This document shows positions 51,563 through 61,118 of a stretch of DNA of 64,000 nucleotides, piece after piece. Position numbers and translations under genes: made by a program. Each line of letters starts with the position of its first letter. Position 1 is the first letter of the stretch. Source of the DNA: Rhizobiaceae bacterium (GTDB taxonomy: Bacteria; Pseudomonadota; Alphaproteobacteria; Rhizobiales; Rhizobiaceae); NCBI GenBank assembly GCA_028279875.1, contig JANQMU010000011.1, positions 119,851 to 183,850 of the forward strand, written 5' to 3'. The notes beneath the pieces are model-generated. The model was not told where the DNA came from. It did not search any database and saw only the letters and a program-made list of their open reading frames with translations.

Positions 51563-53954
51563 GGGCGAAGACCTTGAGGAAGCGCGCCGGCCGCGTGCGG
51601 GCGATGCGCCAGACAGGAATGGCGGCGGCAAGGCCGGCGGCGACCAGTGCCAGGGCGAGCAGCCGAAACCATTGCCCCGGATAGACGAACATCGGCAGCC
51701 GCCAGCCGAACGCCTCGACATTGACGATCGCCAGCAGCACCCAGGCGAGCAGCAGGCCGACCGGCAACGCCACAAGGAAAGTGAAGGCGGCGAGCGCCAG
51801 GGTGTGCAGCATTTCCAGCCGGGCCAGCGTGGCGCGGGTCGTGCCGACGGCCCAGACCGGCGCCAGCTGTGACAGCCGCATCGACGACAGGGTCAGCAGA
51901 TTGGCGAGGATGGCGAAACCGGCAATGCCCAGCGTCAGCGTGTTGAGCGCGCCCGTCACCAGGAAGGTCCGGTCGAACACCTCGAGGGAAAACCGCTTGA
52001 CGTCGGCCTGGTTGAGGATGTTGCCGGGGGCAAGGCCGAACTCGCCGGTCAGCGCTTGCGCCAGCGCCGGCGCTTCTTCGGGCGCCACACGGACGGCATG
52101 GCGCAATTTCGGAATGTCCGGGAAGAAGCCAATAAGCGCATCGTGACTGACGATCATCTGCCCGGTCGGATTGCCGTAGTCGGAATAGATCCCGACGATC
52201 TCCCGCGACCAGCCGGGCGCAAGGGTCAGCCGGTCGCCCAGCCCGTAACCTCCGCGCCGGAAGAGCTGTTCGTTGATCAGGGCACCGTCGCCGGCGGCCA
52301 GTCGGTCCCAGACATTCTCCACGCTCTGCAGCAGCGGCCAGTTGTCCCGGTAGGTGGCATGATCGGCGATGCCGTAGAGGAAGACCGGCAGGCCGCCGAT
52401 CTCGATCTCGGTCGTGCGGATCGGCAGCACCGCGTCCGCCCGCCCGGCGAGGAACGCCCGCAGGTCCTCGGCCTGCGCCTCGTTGTCCGCCGACACATAG
52501 AGCTCTGCCGCCAGGCGCTGGTCGAGCCAGCCGGTGAAGGTGTCGCGGAACGACGAGACCATGGTGCCGACGCCGACATTGGCGGCGAGCGCCAGCATCA
52601 GCGCCATCAGCGCCAGCGACAGGCTCGGCACCTGCTGGCGCATATCGGCCCACACCCATTCGGCCATGGCCGACCGGGCCGTGCGCGCGCCGAGCGTCAG
52701 GATGGCGATCAGCAGCGCCGGCAGCAGCAGCGCGGCGCCGAGCAGCAGTGCGCCGAGAGTCGCGAAGCCGGCCCAAAGCCCGCTGCCGAGTGAGGCCGTC
52801 AAAAAGGCCGCTGGCAGTAGGACGAGGGCCGCGAGCGTCGACCAGCGGCTGGTCTTGAGGCTTGCCATCGCCCAGGCGCGTGGCTGCGCCGGCGCCAGCA
52901 GCGGCATGCGGGCAATGCGCCACAGGCCCTGGCCGACGGCGATGAGCGCGCCGGCGAAAGCGATGGCAAGGCCGGTCAGGACCCAGTCCGACCTCAAGGT
53001 CAGCGATCCGGGCACCGAGGCGCCGTAGAGCCCGGCCAGCGTCGCCGCGACATCCGGCAGCAGCAGCGCCGCGATGCCATAGCCGAGCGCGACGCCCAGC
53101 AGCCCGGCGACGAGCGCCAGCAGCAGTGTTTCGACGAGCAGCAGCAGGACGACGCTGCGGTTGGGCAGGCCGAGCGCCCGCAAGGTGCGGATCACCGTGC
53201 GCCGCTGTTCGAAGGCAAGGCCGACGGTCGCATGGACGATGAACAGGCCGACGGCGAAGGACAGCAGCCCGAAGGCCGTCAGGTTGAGGTGGAAACTATC
53301 GGCGAGCCGGGCGATGTCGCCCTCAGGGTCGGGCGCCACGCGCTTGAGATCGGGCGCGACCTCCGTCAGCGGCGCCAGGCCGGCGGGTTGTCGCGGCGCC
53401 AGCAGGAAATAGTCGATATCCTGCCGCTTGAGCAGCGTCCAGGCCGTCGCGATGTCGGCCATCAGGTCGCCCGGCGAAACCCGCAGCGACCCGCGCAGGG
53501 CAAGTCCGCTGTCGGTGAGCGCCGCCGCGGTTTCGGGATGGGCGAGGATCAGCCCGTCGCCAGCCGTGAAAGCGCCGATGTCGTCATTGCCGGAAAGCCC
53601 AAGCGGCGCGGCCCCCTGTGGCAGGGTGAAGACATCGAGGCCGATGACCCGCACCCGCTCTTGCCCGAGACGCAGGCTGCCCTCGACAACGGGCGAGACC
53701 AGCCAGCCGGCGCGCCGCAGTTCAACGAAGCGTTCAGCAGCGATCGGTCGTCCGTCCACGGCCTCCAGCCGCTCCAGCGTATCCTGGCCGAGCACGGCGG
53801 CGGCGCGGTTGTAGCTCGAACGGGCCTCGCTGTTGATCGCCTGCACGCCGGTCCACAGTCCCGTCGCCAGCGCCAGGCCGACGATCACGGTCGCCAGTTG
53901 CAGCGGCCGGGCGCGCCAGTGCGACAGCAGCGCTGAAAAACCTGCGTCCATCAT
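51552..53954 (-). CDS. FtsX-family ABC transporter permease (AttF/AttG-like)
   Basis: An 800-aa membrane protein with two FtsX-type regions: an N-terminal helix plus periplasmic domain, a cluster of four helices around residues 225-345, another set near 370-450, a second large periplasmic domain (about 480-660) and three helices at the end. It resembles the LolCE/MacB-type mechanotransmission permeases. It starts with an ATGA overlap to the ATPase gene and ends overlapping the AttH-like gene. It probably moves a lipid-like molecule or lipoprotein from the inner membrane. Confidence 0.85.
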   Translation of the reverse strand: MMDAGFSALLSHWRARPLQLATVIVGLALATGLWTGVQAINSEARSSYNRAAAVLGQDTLERLEAVDGRPIAAERFVELRRAGWLVSPVVEGSLRLGQERVRVIGLDVFTLPQGAAPLGLSGNDDIGAFTAGDGLILAHPETAAALTDSGLALRGSLRVSPGDLMADIATAWTLLKRQDIDYFLLAPRQPAGLAPLTEVAPDLKRVAPDPEGDIARLADSFHLNLTAFGLLSFAVGLFIVHATVGLAFEQRRTVIRTLRALGLPNRSVVLLLLVETLLLALVAGLLGVALGYGIAALLLPDVAATLAGLYGASVPGSLTLRSDWVLTGLAIAFAGALIAVGQGLWRIARMPLLAPAQPRAWAMASLKTSRWSTLAALVLLPAAFLTASLGSGLWAGFATLGALLLGAALLLPALLIAILTLGARTARSAMAEWVWADMRQQVPSLSLALMALMLALAANVGVGTMVSSFRDTFTGWLDQRLAAELYVSADNEAQAEDLRAFLAGRADAVLPIRTTEIEIGGLPVFLYGIADHATYRDNWPLLQSVENVWDRLAAGDGALINEQLFRRGGYGLGDRLTLAPGWSREIVGIYSDYGNPTGQMIVSHDALIGFFPDIPKLRHAVRVAPEEAPALAQALTGEFGLAPGNILNQADVKRFSLEVFDRTFLVTGALNTLTLGIAGFAILANLLTLSSMRLSQLAPVWAVGTTRATLARLEMLHTLALAAFTFLVALPVGLLLAWVLLAIVNVEAFGWRLPMFVYPGQWFRLLALALVAAGLAAAIPVWRIARTRPARFLKVFAHER

Positions 53955-54607
53955 TGCAGCAGGCCATGGGTCAGGTGCAGCCGCCGGTCCAGAAGGCCGG
54001 CAAGGCGCGTCGAATGGGTGACCAGGATGAAGCCGGCCCGCACATCGGAGACAAGCTGCAGCATCAGGTCGATGACGGCGTCGCCGGTGTCCTCGTCGAG
54101 ATTGCCGGTCGGCTCGTCGGCGAGGATAAGGTCGGGCCGCTCGGCCAGCGTCCGGCCGATCGCCACCCGCTGCTGCTGGCCGCCCGAAAGCTGTTCGGGA
54201 TAGCGCTGGAGGCAGGCATCAAGGCCGAGGCGCTGGGTGAGATGCGCCGTCCAGTCCCGGTCGAGACGGCCGGCGAGCCTGGCGTGAAAGGCAAGGTTCT
54301 GCGCGACCGTCAGCGACGGAATGAGATTGAACTGCTGGAAGACGAGCCCGATCCGGCCGCGCCGCAGGGCGGCGAGCCGCGGATCGTCCATCCGCGCGAT
54401 ATCGTCCCCGTCAAAGCGGATTTCGCCTGTATCAGGCGCATCCAGCCCGGCAATCAGATGCAGGAGCGTGCTCTTGCCCGACCCCGATTCCCCAGTCAGC
54501 GCCAGATGCTGCCCGGCATCAAGCTCAAGCGACACGCCCTTGAGAACATTGACGGGCCCTTCCTCAGTCGAAAACGATTTCCTGACATCGCGCAGCGCAA
54601 GCAGCAT
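53951..54607 (-). CDS. LolD/MacB-type ABC transporter ATP-binding protein
   Basis: A 218-aa ATPase with [18 protein letters not shown] (Walker A), [14 protein letters not shown] (Q-loop), [16 protein letters not shown] (signature) and [12 protein letters not shown] (Walker B). This is the compact form that partners FtsX-type permeases. The ATG at 54607 is preferred; the frame is open to 54637. It drives the permease encoded next (4-bp overlap). Confidence 0.9.
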   Translation of the reverse strand: MLLALRDVRKSFSTEEGPVNVLKGVSLELDAGQHLALTGESGSGKSTLLHLIAGLDAPDTGEIRFDGDDIARMDDPRLAALRRGRIGLVFQQFNLIPSLTVAQNLAFHARLAGRLDRDWTAHLTQRLGLDACLQRYPEQLSGGQQQRVAIGRTLAERPDLILADEPTGNLDEDTGDAVIDLMLQLVSDVRAGFILVTHSTRLAGLLDRRLHLTHGLLQ

Positions 54608-54766
54608 GGTGGACCCGGGTGTTGGTTTCGGCGGCACCTTAGAGGGTTTGCCGGCCGGTTGGAAATGCCCGGATGCGGTGACCTTTGGTCGCTGGTGACG
54701 TGAGGGCCCGCCGGCGCGTTGTCCGAAACGCGCTCCGCGAGCTTGTTCCGCTTTCGGTTCTCTTCC

Positions 54767-55318
54767 TCAAGGCTCTTCAGCCTTTTCGGTTGTCTGGGAA
54801 GCGGCAGGTTCGGCGCCCTCTGCCGGCTCACCGGTCGTGTCATGCGCAACGCCGGCCTCGACATCCACATTGTCCCTGGATGCCGGTGATTCTGCTGAGG
54901 GAGCGGGCGTCTCGATGGTGTCCGGCGAGGGTTGGTCCCGTCCGAGCGTGGTGTTTGCGCCACTGCCATTATCGAGCATTTCCGGCAGATTGCCGAACCG
55001 GTCCCGTGGTGCCTCATTTCCGTCTGCAAAGATCTCGCCGCCCGGGAACAGTTCAGGCAGATTGCCGAACTGGTCGTGCCGAGCGACATCGCGATCCGTT
55101 CCAAAGGGTGATATGCATTCCCTGCGCGGTCCATGACGGGGCTGGAACGAATTGTCCCATTCCCGGTAAGATCGGAAATGCGCATAGCACCACTTTACGT
55201 GCCGATTGTCGCCGGCATGAACATGGCCATCGGCCACTGCCGATAATGTGTTTGAAAAGCAGACCGTGGCGGTGACCGCTACGAGGGTGAATGCAGACAG
55301 GCATTTCTTGAATCGCAT
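54767..55318 (-). CDS. BA14K-family secreted protein, long form with repeats
   Basis: A 183-aa protein with an N-terminal signal peptide (MRFKKCLSAFTLVAVTATVCFSN) and the BA14K motif HVKWCYAHFRSYREWDNSF...GPRRECISPF with its two cysteines. Behind it, two similar repeats (QFGNLPELF and RFGNLPEML) and a long Pro/Glu/Ala-rich acidic tail are unusual for this small family. A GGAAGGA ribosome site precedes the ATG. It follows the shorter paralogue (55524) in the same direction. BA14K was described from Brucella as a small immunoreactive, lectin-like protein; the function here is unknown. Confidence 0.72.
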   Translation of the reverse strand: MRFKKCLSAFTLVAVTATVCFSNTLSAVADGHVHAGDNRHVKWCYAHFRSYREWDNSFQPRHGPRRECISPFGTDRDVARHDQFGNLPELFPGGEIFADGNEAPRDRFGNLPEMLDNGSGANTTLGRDQPSPDTIETPAPSAESPASRDNVDVEAGVAHDTTGEPAEGAEPAASQTTEKAEEP

Positions 55319-55523
55319 TGTGGCGTCCTTCCAATCCGGTTCGGGTGAAGTCACGCAGGTCTTGAGACCGGGGCCGGTGGCCATCGGACCTGCCATCCAA
55401 AGGTCCAGACCATCGCAAACCATCGGGCCATGCCTGCGCAGGTTGAGCATCCGCGGGGACTCAAGATCAGGGCGACTGCGCGGGCCTTCGACGGGCCCGC
55501 GCTGGTGTCAAGGTTCAATCCGA

Positions 55524-55829
55524 TCAACCGGTGATGAACGGAGACCAGCATGGCTGGCGCGGACCGCTATAGGGCTGATAGGTGTTGTCGTAGGCGGTGT
55601 ACGACCGGAAGCGGCCGTAGCACCATTCAACATGTTGTTTCCAGATGTGATCCGAGACGTGGGGCAGCGGGTGATGATTTGTGCGGCCGACATGGCCGGA
55701 GGATTTTCCGTAGGTGTTGCCGTAACCGCTCCCGTAGCCGCCTGCAGATGCAGAGCCAGGGCCAAGGGCGGTGAGAGCAACGGACATGGCCGTCAGAACG
55801 GCAACATTCAAAATGGACTTGCGAAACAT
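55524..55829 (-). CDS. BA14K-family secreted protein, short form
   Basis: A 101-aa protein with a signal peptide (MFRKSILNVAVLTAMSVALTALGPGSASA), a Gly/Tyr/Ser-rich linker and HVEWCYGRFRSYTAYDNTY...GPRQPCWSPF, the BA14K core. AAGGA lies before the ATG. Its core is clearly related to that of the longer neighbour, so the two are paralogues. Confidence 0.75.
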   Translation of the reverse strand: MFRKSILNVAVLTAMSVALTALGPGSASAGGYGSGYGNTYGKSSGHVGRTNHHPLPHVSDHIWKQHVEWCYGRFRSYTAYDNTYQPYSGPRQPCWSPFITG

Positions 55830-55991
55830 AATCGATTTCCTTCTTCGTTTCGTTCCTCAGCGAATTTGCTTCCGCTGATGATCGAAACCTAAGAAGGAAA
55901 TCGGACGCGCACCTGTGACGCGCGACACACCGAAAGAAGATTCGGAAAGGAACATCCGCGCCACGGAAATCCGGATGAGGTGTCGCCCGGT

Positions 55992-56693
55992 TCAATCCGT
56001 TTCTGCGATCGCCTCCAGTCCCGGCCTGTCGCGGATGATCAGCCACCCGTCCTGAAGCGTGATCAACTCCGCCTTTTGCCATTTCCGCAGGCACCGGTTC
56101 ACATTTTCTCGGGTGTTGCCGATCATGCTGGCGAGCACGGACTGGGATTGTGACAGTTTTTTCAAAGGCCTGTCCTCAGATCCGGGAGCCGACACCGTCA
56201 GTCTCAGCAGGAGTTTTGCCAGGCGTACCGGCAGATCGAGAAAGGCGATTTCGATCATCCGTTCATCGGAGCGTCGTACTCTCTGGCACAGAAGCTCGAT
56301 CAGATGAATGGACAATTCCGGATTGCACCGCAAGACATCGAGCAAGGACCGTCTTTCGAGGAAAACAAGGGTACAATTGGTCAGAGCCTTCACATTGGCG
56401 GAGCGTTCCCGGCCGTCAAGCAGGGCGATTTCCCCGAAAACGTCGCCGGCCTGCAGGTCATTGAGCGTGATTTCCCGGGCATTCGGTGCAAGCATGCTGA
56501 CACGCACGGATCCCTCGGCAATCGCCATCATGCTCTGCCCCGGCGATCCCATGTTGAAAATGGTGTCCCCGGCCGCGTAGCGTTTGAGATAGGAAAAGCT
56601 GGCCAGTTCCTGTTTTGACCGGCTGTCGAGCGCATCAAAGACGAAGCTTCTGCTCAGCAGCCTTTCCCTGTTGAAATCGCCATCGGCTTCCAT
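55992..56693 (-). CDS. Crp/Fnr-family regulator with cyclic-nucleotide-type domain
   Basis: A 233-aa regulator. The cyclic-nucleotide cassette has DVFGEIALLDGRERSA, matching the phosphate-binding consensus F-G-E-x-A-L-...-R-S/T-A, so it is likely to bind cAMP or cGMP. The C-terminal helix-turn-helix is SQSVLASMIGNTRENVNRCLRKW. No FNR-type N-terminal cysteine cluster is present. It is divergent from the FecR/CHASE2 cyclase pair (130 bp between starts), which suggests it responds to the cyclase product. Confidence 0.88.
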   Translation of the reverse strand: MEADGDFNRERLLSRSFVFDALDSRSKQELASFSYLKRYAAGDTIFNMGSPGQSMMAIAEGSVRVSMLAPNAREITLNDLQAGDVFGEIALLDGRERSANVKALTNCTLVFLERRSLLDVLRCNPELSIHLIELLCQRVRRSDERMIEIAFLDLPVRLAKLLLRLTVSAPGSEDRPLKKLSQSQSVLASMIGNTRENVNRCLRKWQKAELITLQDGWLIIRDRPGLEAIAETD

Positions 56694-56822
56694 ATTTTTT
56701 CACCACCTCGCGAATTGAACGAAAAGCACAACGCTGGTTACAACGGTCATCTCTTATCTGCCACGGTCTTGACGTACGGAACCGTTCGCACGGCTCGTGA
56801 AATGGTCAGTTGGGATATAAAG

Positions 56823-57335
56823 ATGCGAAATTGTGTAATCATTGCGATGCTCTCGCTGCTGGTGGCGCTGTCACCGCAGACCCTTGTTGCCCAGGACTCG
56901 GCGGGATGCACGAGAGACGATCTGGGTGACCCGCCGAGGATCATATACCAATGTTCCGGCGGGATCGTGTTGGAGGCGGAAGCCGCCGCTGCTCTGGGAT
57001 TTTTGGCAAGAGATGCGAATGACCGGCCAACGGAAGTCGAAATCTCTTCCGATGCTTTGCTGATTGAAGTCGCCCCGGGCAGCGGTCCTTTCCAGATCCG
57101 CACGCCGCATGCCATTGCGGCCGTCCGGGGAACGGTGTTTGCGGTGGATGTCACCGGCGCGTCGACGGACGTCTTCGTGCAGGAGGGCGAGGTCGCGGTT
57201 TCGCGCGCGGATGGTGCCGATCCGGTCATCCTGACCGACGGCCTGGGCGTCGATGTCGTTCCCGGTCAGCCCCTGATCGTCCGGCGCTGGCCGGATGAAC
57301 GGGTGCGCAGCCTGCTCAGCCGTTTCGGACGATGA
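56823..57335 (+). CDS. FecR-domain exported protein
   Basis: A 170-aa protein with a signal peptide (MRNCVIIAMLSLLVALSPQTLVAQ) and a FecR-like domain (IRTPHAIAAVRGTVFAVDV...VFVQEGEVAVSRADG). Such domains occur in periplasmic sensor proteins. The ATG at 56823 starts the signal peptide. It overlaps the CHASE2 cyclase by 4 bp, so the pair is translated together and may form a periplasmic sensing unit. Confidence 0.8.
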   Translation: MRNCVIIAMLSLLVALSPQTLVAQDSAGCTRDDLGDPPRIIYQCSGGIVLEAEAAAALGFLARDANDRPTEVEISSDALLIEVAPGSGPFQIRTPHAIAAVRGTVFAVDVTGASTDVFVQEGEVAVSRADGADPVILTDGLGVDVVPGQPLIVRRWPDERVRSLLSRFGR

Positions 57336-59227
57336 AACGAAGTCTTCCGGGCTGGATTGTCGGGCTGGCACTGCTTGGCGGGATTGTCTGGGCCGGCATG
57401 CTTGCCGGCAGCCATCTCGCGGGCGCCGCCGGCGTCATCGATCGTTTTGAAACGGTGTTGCTTGATCTCAGGATAGCCGTGACCGGCCATCGCCCGCCGC
57501 CGCGGGACGTCGTGATTGTGGCCATCGATGACCGCACCGTCGAAATGGCGGGGCAGTATCCGTTGCCCAGAAGCCGCCTGGCGACACTGGTCGGCACGAT
57601 CGCGGAGGCCGGGGCGAGAGCGCTCGCCCTCGACATCCTGCTGTCCGGCGAATCGGACAGCACGGAAGACGTCCCTCTGGCGAGGACCTTCAATGCCATT
57701 CCGACGGTGATCGCGGCCGCCGGTCACCGCGGCGGCATGCAGTCTTCGGCAAGCTTTGTGCCGGTCATCGACGATGTGCTGTCTCCGGCGCCCTCGATCG
57801 TCGAATTCGCCTCCATCGGCATGTCAAACATCGTGACGGACGGCGGCGGAACGCCGCGCCATATCCCGCTGTTGTTCCTGACGCCGGACGGGCTGCAACC
57901 GTCTTTCAGCCTCCGGGCATTGAGCCTTTACCTTGATGAAACGCCGAGCGTGACCGAAACGGGATTGCGGCTGGGCGAGCGAACCCAGGCCCTGGACCTT
58001 GGCTGGCACGCGATCCTGAATTATTACGGGCCGGGCGGCACGATCCCGACGGTCAGCGCTGCGCGCCTGCTGGAATCCGATCCCGGTGCGATCGCGGAAC
58101 TTGCGGACCGGCTTGTCGTGCTCGGTGTGACATCCACCGCGATCGGCGAGCGGTTCAGCAGCCCGTTTGACCCGGTTATGCCCGGCGTCGAGGTCCAGGC
58201 AACCGGTATCGCAAACCTTCTGGACGGCTCGGCCCTTATCCGCGATTCGACGACCCGCATCGTCGACGGCGTGGCGGCGCTGGCGATCACCCTGCTGGGC
58301 CTGCTGGCGGTCGTTGTCCTGCCGCTGGCCCCGGCGTCCATCTTCTATCTCCTGCTTCTGGCGGGGTGGCTGGCTGTGGCCACCGTCTTTTTCGGCCAGG
58401 GGCACTGGCTGAATGGCGCGTTGCCGCTTGCCGCAAGCCTGCCGCCGGTGACTGCGTTGATGATCGGCCGGCAGATTTCGGATCGCTGGCAGGCCCGTCG
58501 CCTGTTGCAGGCGCAGGAAGCCCTGAGCCGGTTTCAGTCCCCGCTGCTGGCCCGGTGCATCGCCGAGGATCCGGCCTTCCTCCTGACGCCGAAGGAACAA
58601 AAAGCAGTTACCTTGTTCATCGACCTGTCGGGCTACACGAGCCTCTGCGAACAGGTGAGCGCGGCACAGACGCGCGATTTCCTCAAGGAGTTTCATACGA
58701 TCGTCGTCAATGTCGTAAACGCCGAAGACGGCGTTGTCCTCGACTTCATGGGGGACGGCGCCATGATCTGCTTCGGCATTCCGGAAGCAGGCCGGTTGGA
58801 CCCGATAAGGGCCTATCGCTGCGCATTTTCCCTTGAAGAGGCGATCAGCGCCTGGCTCGGGCGTTCGGGTATGAACGCCTGGATCAGCCGGGTCCGGGTG
58901 GGCGCGCATTACGGGCCGGTCGTCTTGTCCCGCCTCGGGCATGACAGCCAGCAGCAGATTACCGCGACGGGAGATTGTGTGAATGTCGCAAGCCGCCTGC
59001 TCGAGGTTTCAAAGGCCTATCAGGCCTCCGTCGTGATCTCTTCGGAACTGATCCATGCGGTCGAAGAGGCAACGGACCGGCCCATCGATGTGCCGCGCCT
59101 GGAAACCGTCGCCATACGGGGGCGCCAGCGGGACTTGCGGGTCGGCCTGTGGAACGCCTGCGAGAGCGCGGCGAATCTCCAGGTCCTTCAGCAGATGTCC
59201 CGCGAATTCGTCACCGGTAGACGGTGA
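57332..59227 (+). CDS. CHASE2-domain class III adenylate cyclase
   Basis: A 631-aa membrane protein. A first helix (residues ~8-28) leads to a periplasmic CHASE2 domain (about 35-310, with VVIVAIDDRTVEM and ALDILLSGES), then two or three helices (~310-385) and a C-terminal cyclase domain with metal Asp431 (FIDLSGYTSLCE), Asp475 (DFMGDGAMICFG) and GDCVNVASRLLE. It converts an external signal into cAMP. It is coupled to the FecR-domain gene and ends overlapping the convergent dctM gene by 17 bp. Confidence 0.9.
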   Translation: MKRSLPGWIVGLALLGGIVWAGMLAGSHLAGAAGVIDRFETVLLDLRIAVTGHRPPPRDVVIVAIDDRTVEMAGQYPLPRSRLATLVGTIAEAGARALALDILLSGESDSTEDVPLARTFNAIPTVIAAAGHRGGMQSSASFVPVIDDVLSPAPSIVEFASIGMSNIVTDGGGTPRHIPLLFLTPDGLQPSFSLRALSLYLDETPSVTETGLRLGERTQALDLGWHAILNYYGPGGTIPTVSAARLLESDPGAIAELADRLVVLGVTSTAIGERFSSPFDPVMPGVEVQATGIANLLDGSALIRDSTTRIVDGVAALAITLLGLLAVVVLPLAPASIFYLLLLAGWLAVATVFFGQGHWLNGALPLAASLPPVTALMIGRQISDRWQARRLLQAQEALSRFQSPLLARCIAEDPAFLLTPKEQKAVTLFIDLSGYTSLCEQVSAAQTRDFLKEFHTIVVNVVNAEDGVVLDFMGDGAMICFGIPEAGRLDPIRAYRCAFSLEEAISAWLGRSGMNAWISRVRVGAHYGPVVLSRLGHDSQQQITATGDCVNVASRLLEVSKAYQASVVISSELIHAVEEATDRPIDVPRLETVAIRGRQRDLRVGLWNACESAANLQVLQQMSREFVTGRR

Positions 59228-60488
59228 CCGGCAGCCACATCGAAAGTCCGGGAATGAAGGTCAGCAGCAGCAGGACGATCAGCAGCGGTACGATGAACGG
59301 GGCCGTTGCGACCACGCAGCGCTCGAAGGGCACGTCCGCCACCTTGGACAGTACATAGAGCACCATTCCGACGGGCGGTGTCAGCAGGCCGATCATCAGG
59401 TTGAGGATCAGGATGATGCCGAAATGCACGGGATCGATACCGATGGAGATGGCCACCGGCAGCAGCACGGGCGTCAGGATGGTAATGGCGGCAATGGTCT
59501 CCATGAAACAACCAACCACGAGGGCGATCACCATGATGATCAGCAGGATGACGGTCGGATCGCTGGTGAATCCGAGCAATTCGGTGGCGAACAGCTGTGC
59601 CACCTGGTTTGCCGTCAGGATCCACGCAAATATCGCCGATGCCGCGACGATCAGCATGACCGATGCGGTGGTCTCGATCGTTTCCATCGAGACCCGCAGG
59701 ATGCGCCGGAAATCGAGGGTTCGGTAGACGAACACGCCGAGAACGAGCGAGTAGGCGACCGCCGCGATCGCCGCCTCGGTCGGGGTGAAGAGGCCCGAGA
59801 GAATACCGCCGACGATGATCACCGGCGTGAACAGCGGCAGGATGGCATCGACGAATGTGCGCAGGAAGGTCCGCAGGCTGAACCGGCCGTCGCGCGGATA
59901 GTTCCGGACACGCGACAGGACGCCCACCATGGCCATCAGCGCCAGCGCCATGATCACGCCCGGTATGATGCCGGCGGCGAAGAGCTGGCCGATGGACGTA
60001 TCGGAGACGACGCCGTAGACGACCAGCGGCAGTGATGGCGGGATGATCGGCCCGATCGTCGAGGATGCGGCGGTAATGCCCACCGAGAACTCGGTATCGT
60101 AGCCGGCATCGCGCATCGCCTTGATCTCGATATTGCCGAGGCCGCCGGCATCGGCGGTCGCCGCGCCCGACATGCCGGCGAAGATGACGCTGGCGCCGAC
60201 ATTCACATGCCCGAGGCCACCATACATCCAGCCGACGGCGGCCCGCGCGAAGCCGAAGATCTTGGTGGTGATGCCGGACGTGTTCATCAGGTGACCGGCA
60301 AGAATGAAGAAGGGCACGGCGATCAGCGGGAAGGAATTGATCCCGTTGACCATATTGTGCAGCACGACAAGGTCCGGCATGCCCGTCGTCGAAATGAAGA
60401 AAAGCGAGGCAACGCCCAGCGCCACAGCCACCGGCGCCCCGGCGATCAGCAGCACGAAAAGCAGGACGAACATCAAAATGAGCGTCAA
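59211..60488 (-). CDS. dctM: TRAP transporter large permease DctM
   Basis: A 425-aa membrane protein with about twelve helices. GHLMNTSGITTKIFGFA, MSGAATADAGGLGNIEIKAM and AGIIPGVIMALALM are family landmarks. It is the ion-coupled carrier subunit. It follows dctQ by 18 bp in a three-gene TRAP operon. Confidence 0.9.
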   Translation of the reverse strand: MTLILMFVLLFVLLIAGAPVAVALGVASLFFISTTGMPDLVVLHNMVNGINSFPLIAVPFFILAGHLMNTSGITTKIFGFARAAVGWMYGGLGHVNVGASVIFAGMSGAATADAGGLGNIEIKAMRDAGYDTEFSVGITAASSTIGPIIPPSLPLVVYGVVSDTSIGQLFAAGIIPGVIMALALMAMVGVLSRVRNYPRDGRFSLRTFLRTFVDAILPLFTPVIIVGGILSGLFTPTEAAIAAVAYSLVLGVFVYRTLDFRRILRVSMETIETTASVMLIVAASAIFAWILTANQVAQLFATELLGFTSDPTVILLIIMVIALVVGCFMETIAAITILTPVLLPVAISIGIDPVHFGIILILNLMIGLLTPPVGMVLYVLSKVADVPFERCVVATAPFIVPLLIVLLLLTFIPGLSMWLPVTVYR

Positions 60489-60506
60489 CCGTCCGGCTCC
60501 ATCGAT

Positions 60507-61094
60507 TTAGTCTTGGACGTCCGAGAGCGCGTGCGCTTCGATATCGCGCACCACCTCGTCGGGACGCTGGCGGATCTTGCGGACCAGCCAGCGCAGCGAA
60601 TACCAGGCGATCGCCGCCAACCCCGCGGCAACGCACCAATAGACGAGGCTCTTGGGTATTTCGGCGGACGCCATTTTTGTCTTGGTGTTCAATGCCAGTT
60701 CCACCGCCACAATGGCCATGTACCCGAAAAAGGCGAAACTCAGCGCTTCCATCGCCACGGCCAGCCATTTGCCGATCCGCACAGGCAGGAACCGGTAGAA
60801 GAACTCCAGAAAGATATGCGAGCCCTTTCGCGCCACCGTGATGGCGCCGAGAAAGGCGACCAGGATCAACACGTAACGCGCGATCTCCTCGGTCCAGGCA
60901 AGGCTGTCATTGAGCACATAGCGTGTGAAGAACTGGAGGAACACGATGACGGCGAGGCCCCACAGTGCCAGCAGGCCCGGCAGGTCGACGAGCTTGAAAT
61001 CCACCGGCTCGTCTTCCTCCCCGCGCGGTGAAAAGGAGCGCACGGTTTCATCCTCGCGCTCCTCACCGTCCTCTTTGCCGGGCACAATGGTCAT
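60507..61094 (-). CDS. dctQ: TRAP transporter small permease DctQ
   Basis: A 195-aa protein with four hydrophobic helices after a charged N-terminus (Glu/Asp/Arg-rich, ~30 residues, longer than usual). YVLNDSLAWTEEIARYVLI is the typical DctQ helix 2 region. It lies between dctP (24-bp gap) and dctM. Confidence 0.86.
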   Translation of the reverse strand: MTIVPGKEDGEEREDETVRSFSPRGEEDEPVDFKLVDLPGLLALWGLAVIVFLQFFTRYVLNDSLAWTEEIARYVLILVAFLGAITVARKGSHIFLEFFYRFLPVRIGKWLAVAMEALSFAFFGYMAIVAVELALNTKTKMASAEIPKSLVYWCVAAGLAAIAWYSLRWLVRKIRQRPDEVVRDIEAHALSDVQD

Positions 61095-61118
61095 GCCGGT
61101 CCCCGCCAGACGGGCGCC

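Noticed and set aside
51559..52923. 454-codon minus-strand frame inside the FtsX-type permease
   Set aside because: Arg/Ala/Gly-rich shadow frame; the 800-aa permease in another frame has membrane helices and coupled ends.
59188..60768. 526-codon frame overlapping dctM and dctQ
   Set aside because: Shadow of dctM; no motifs and would overlap two well-supported genes.
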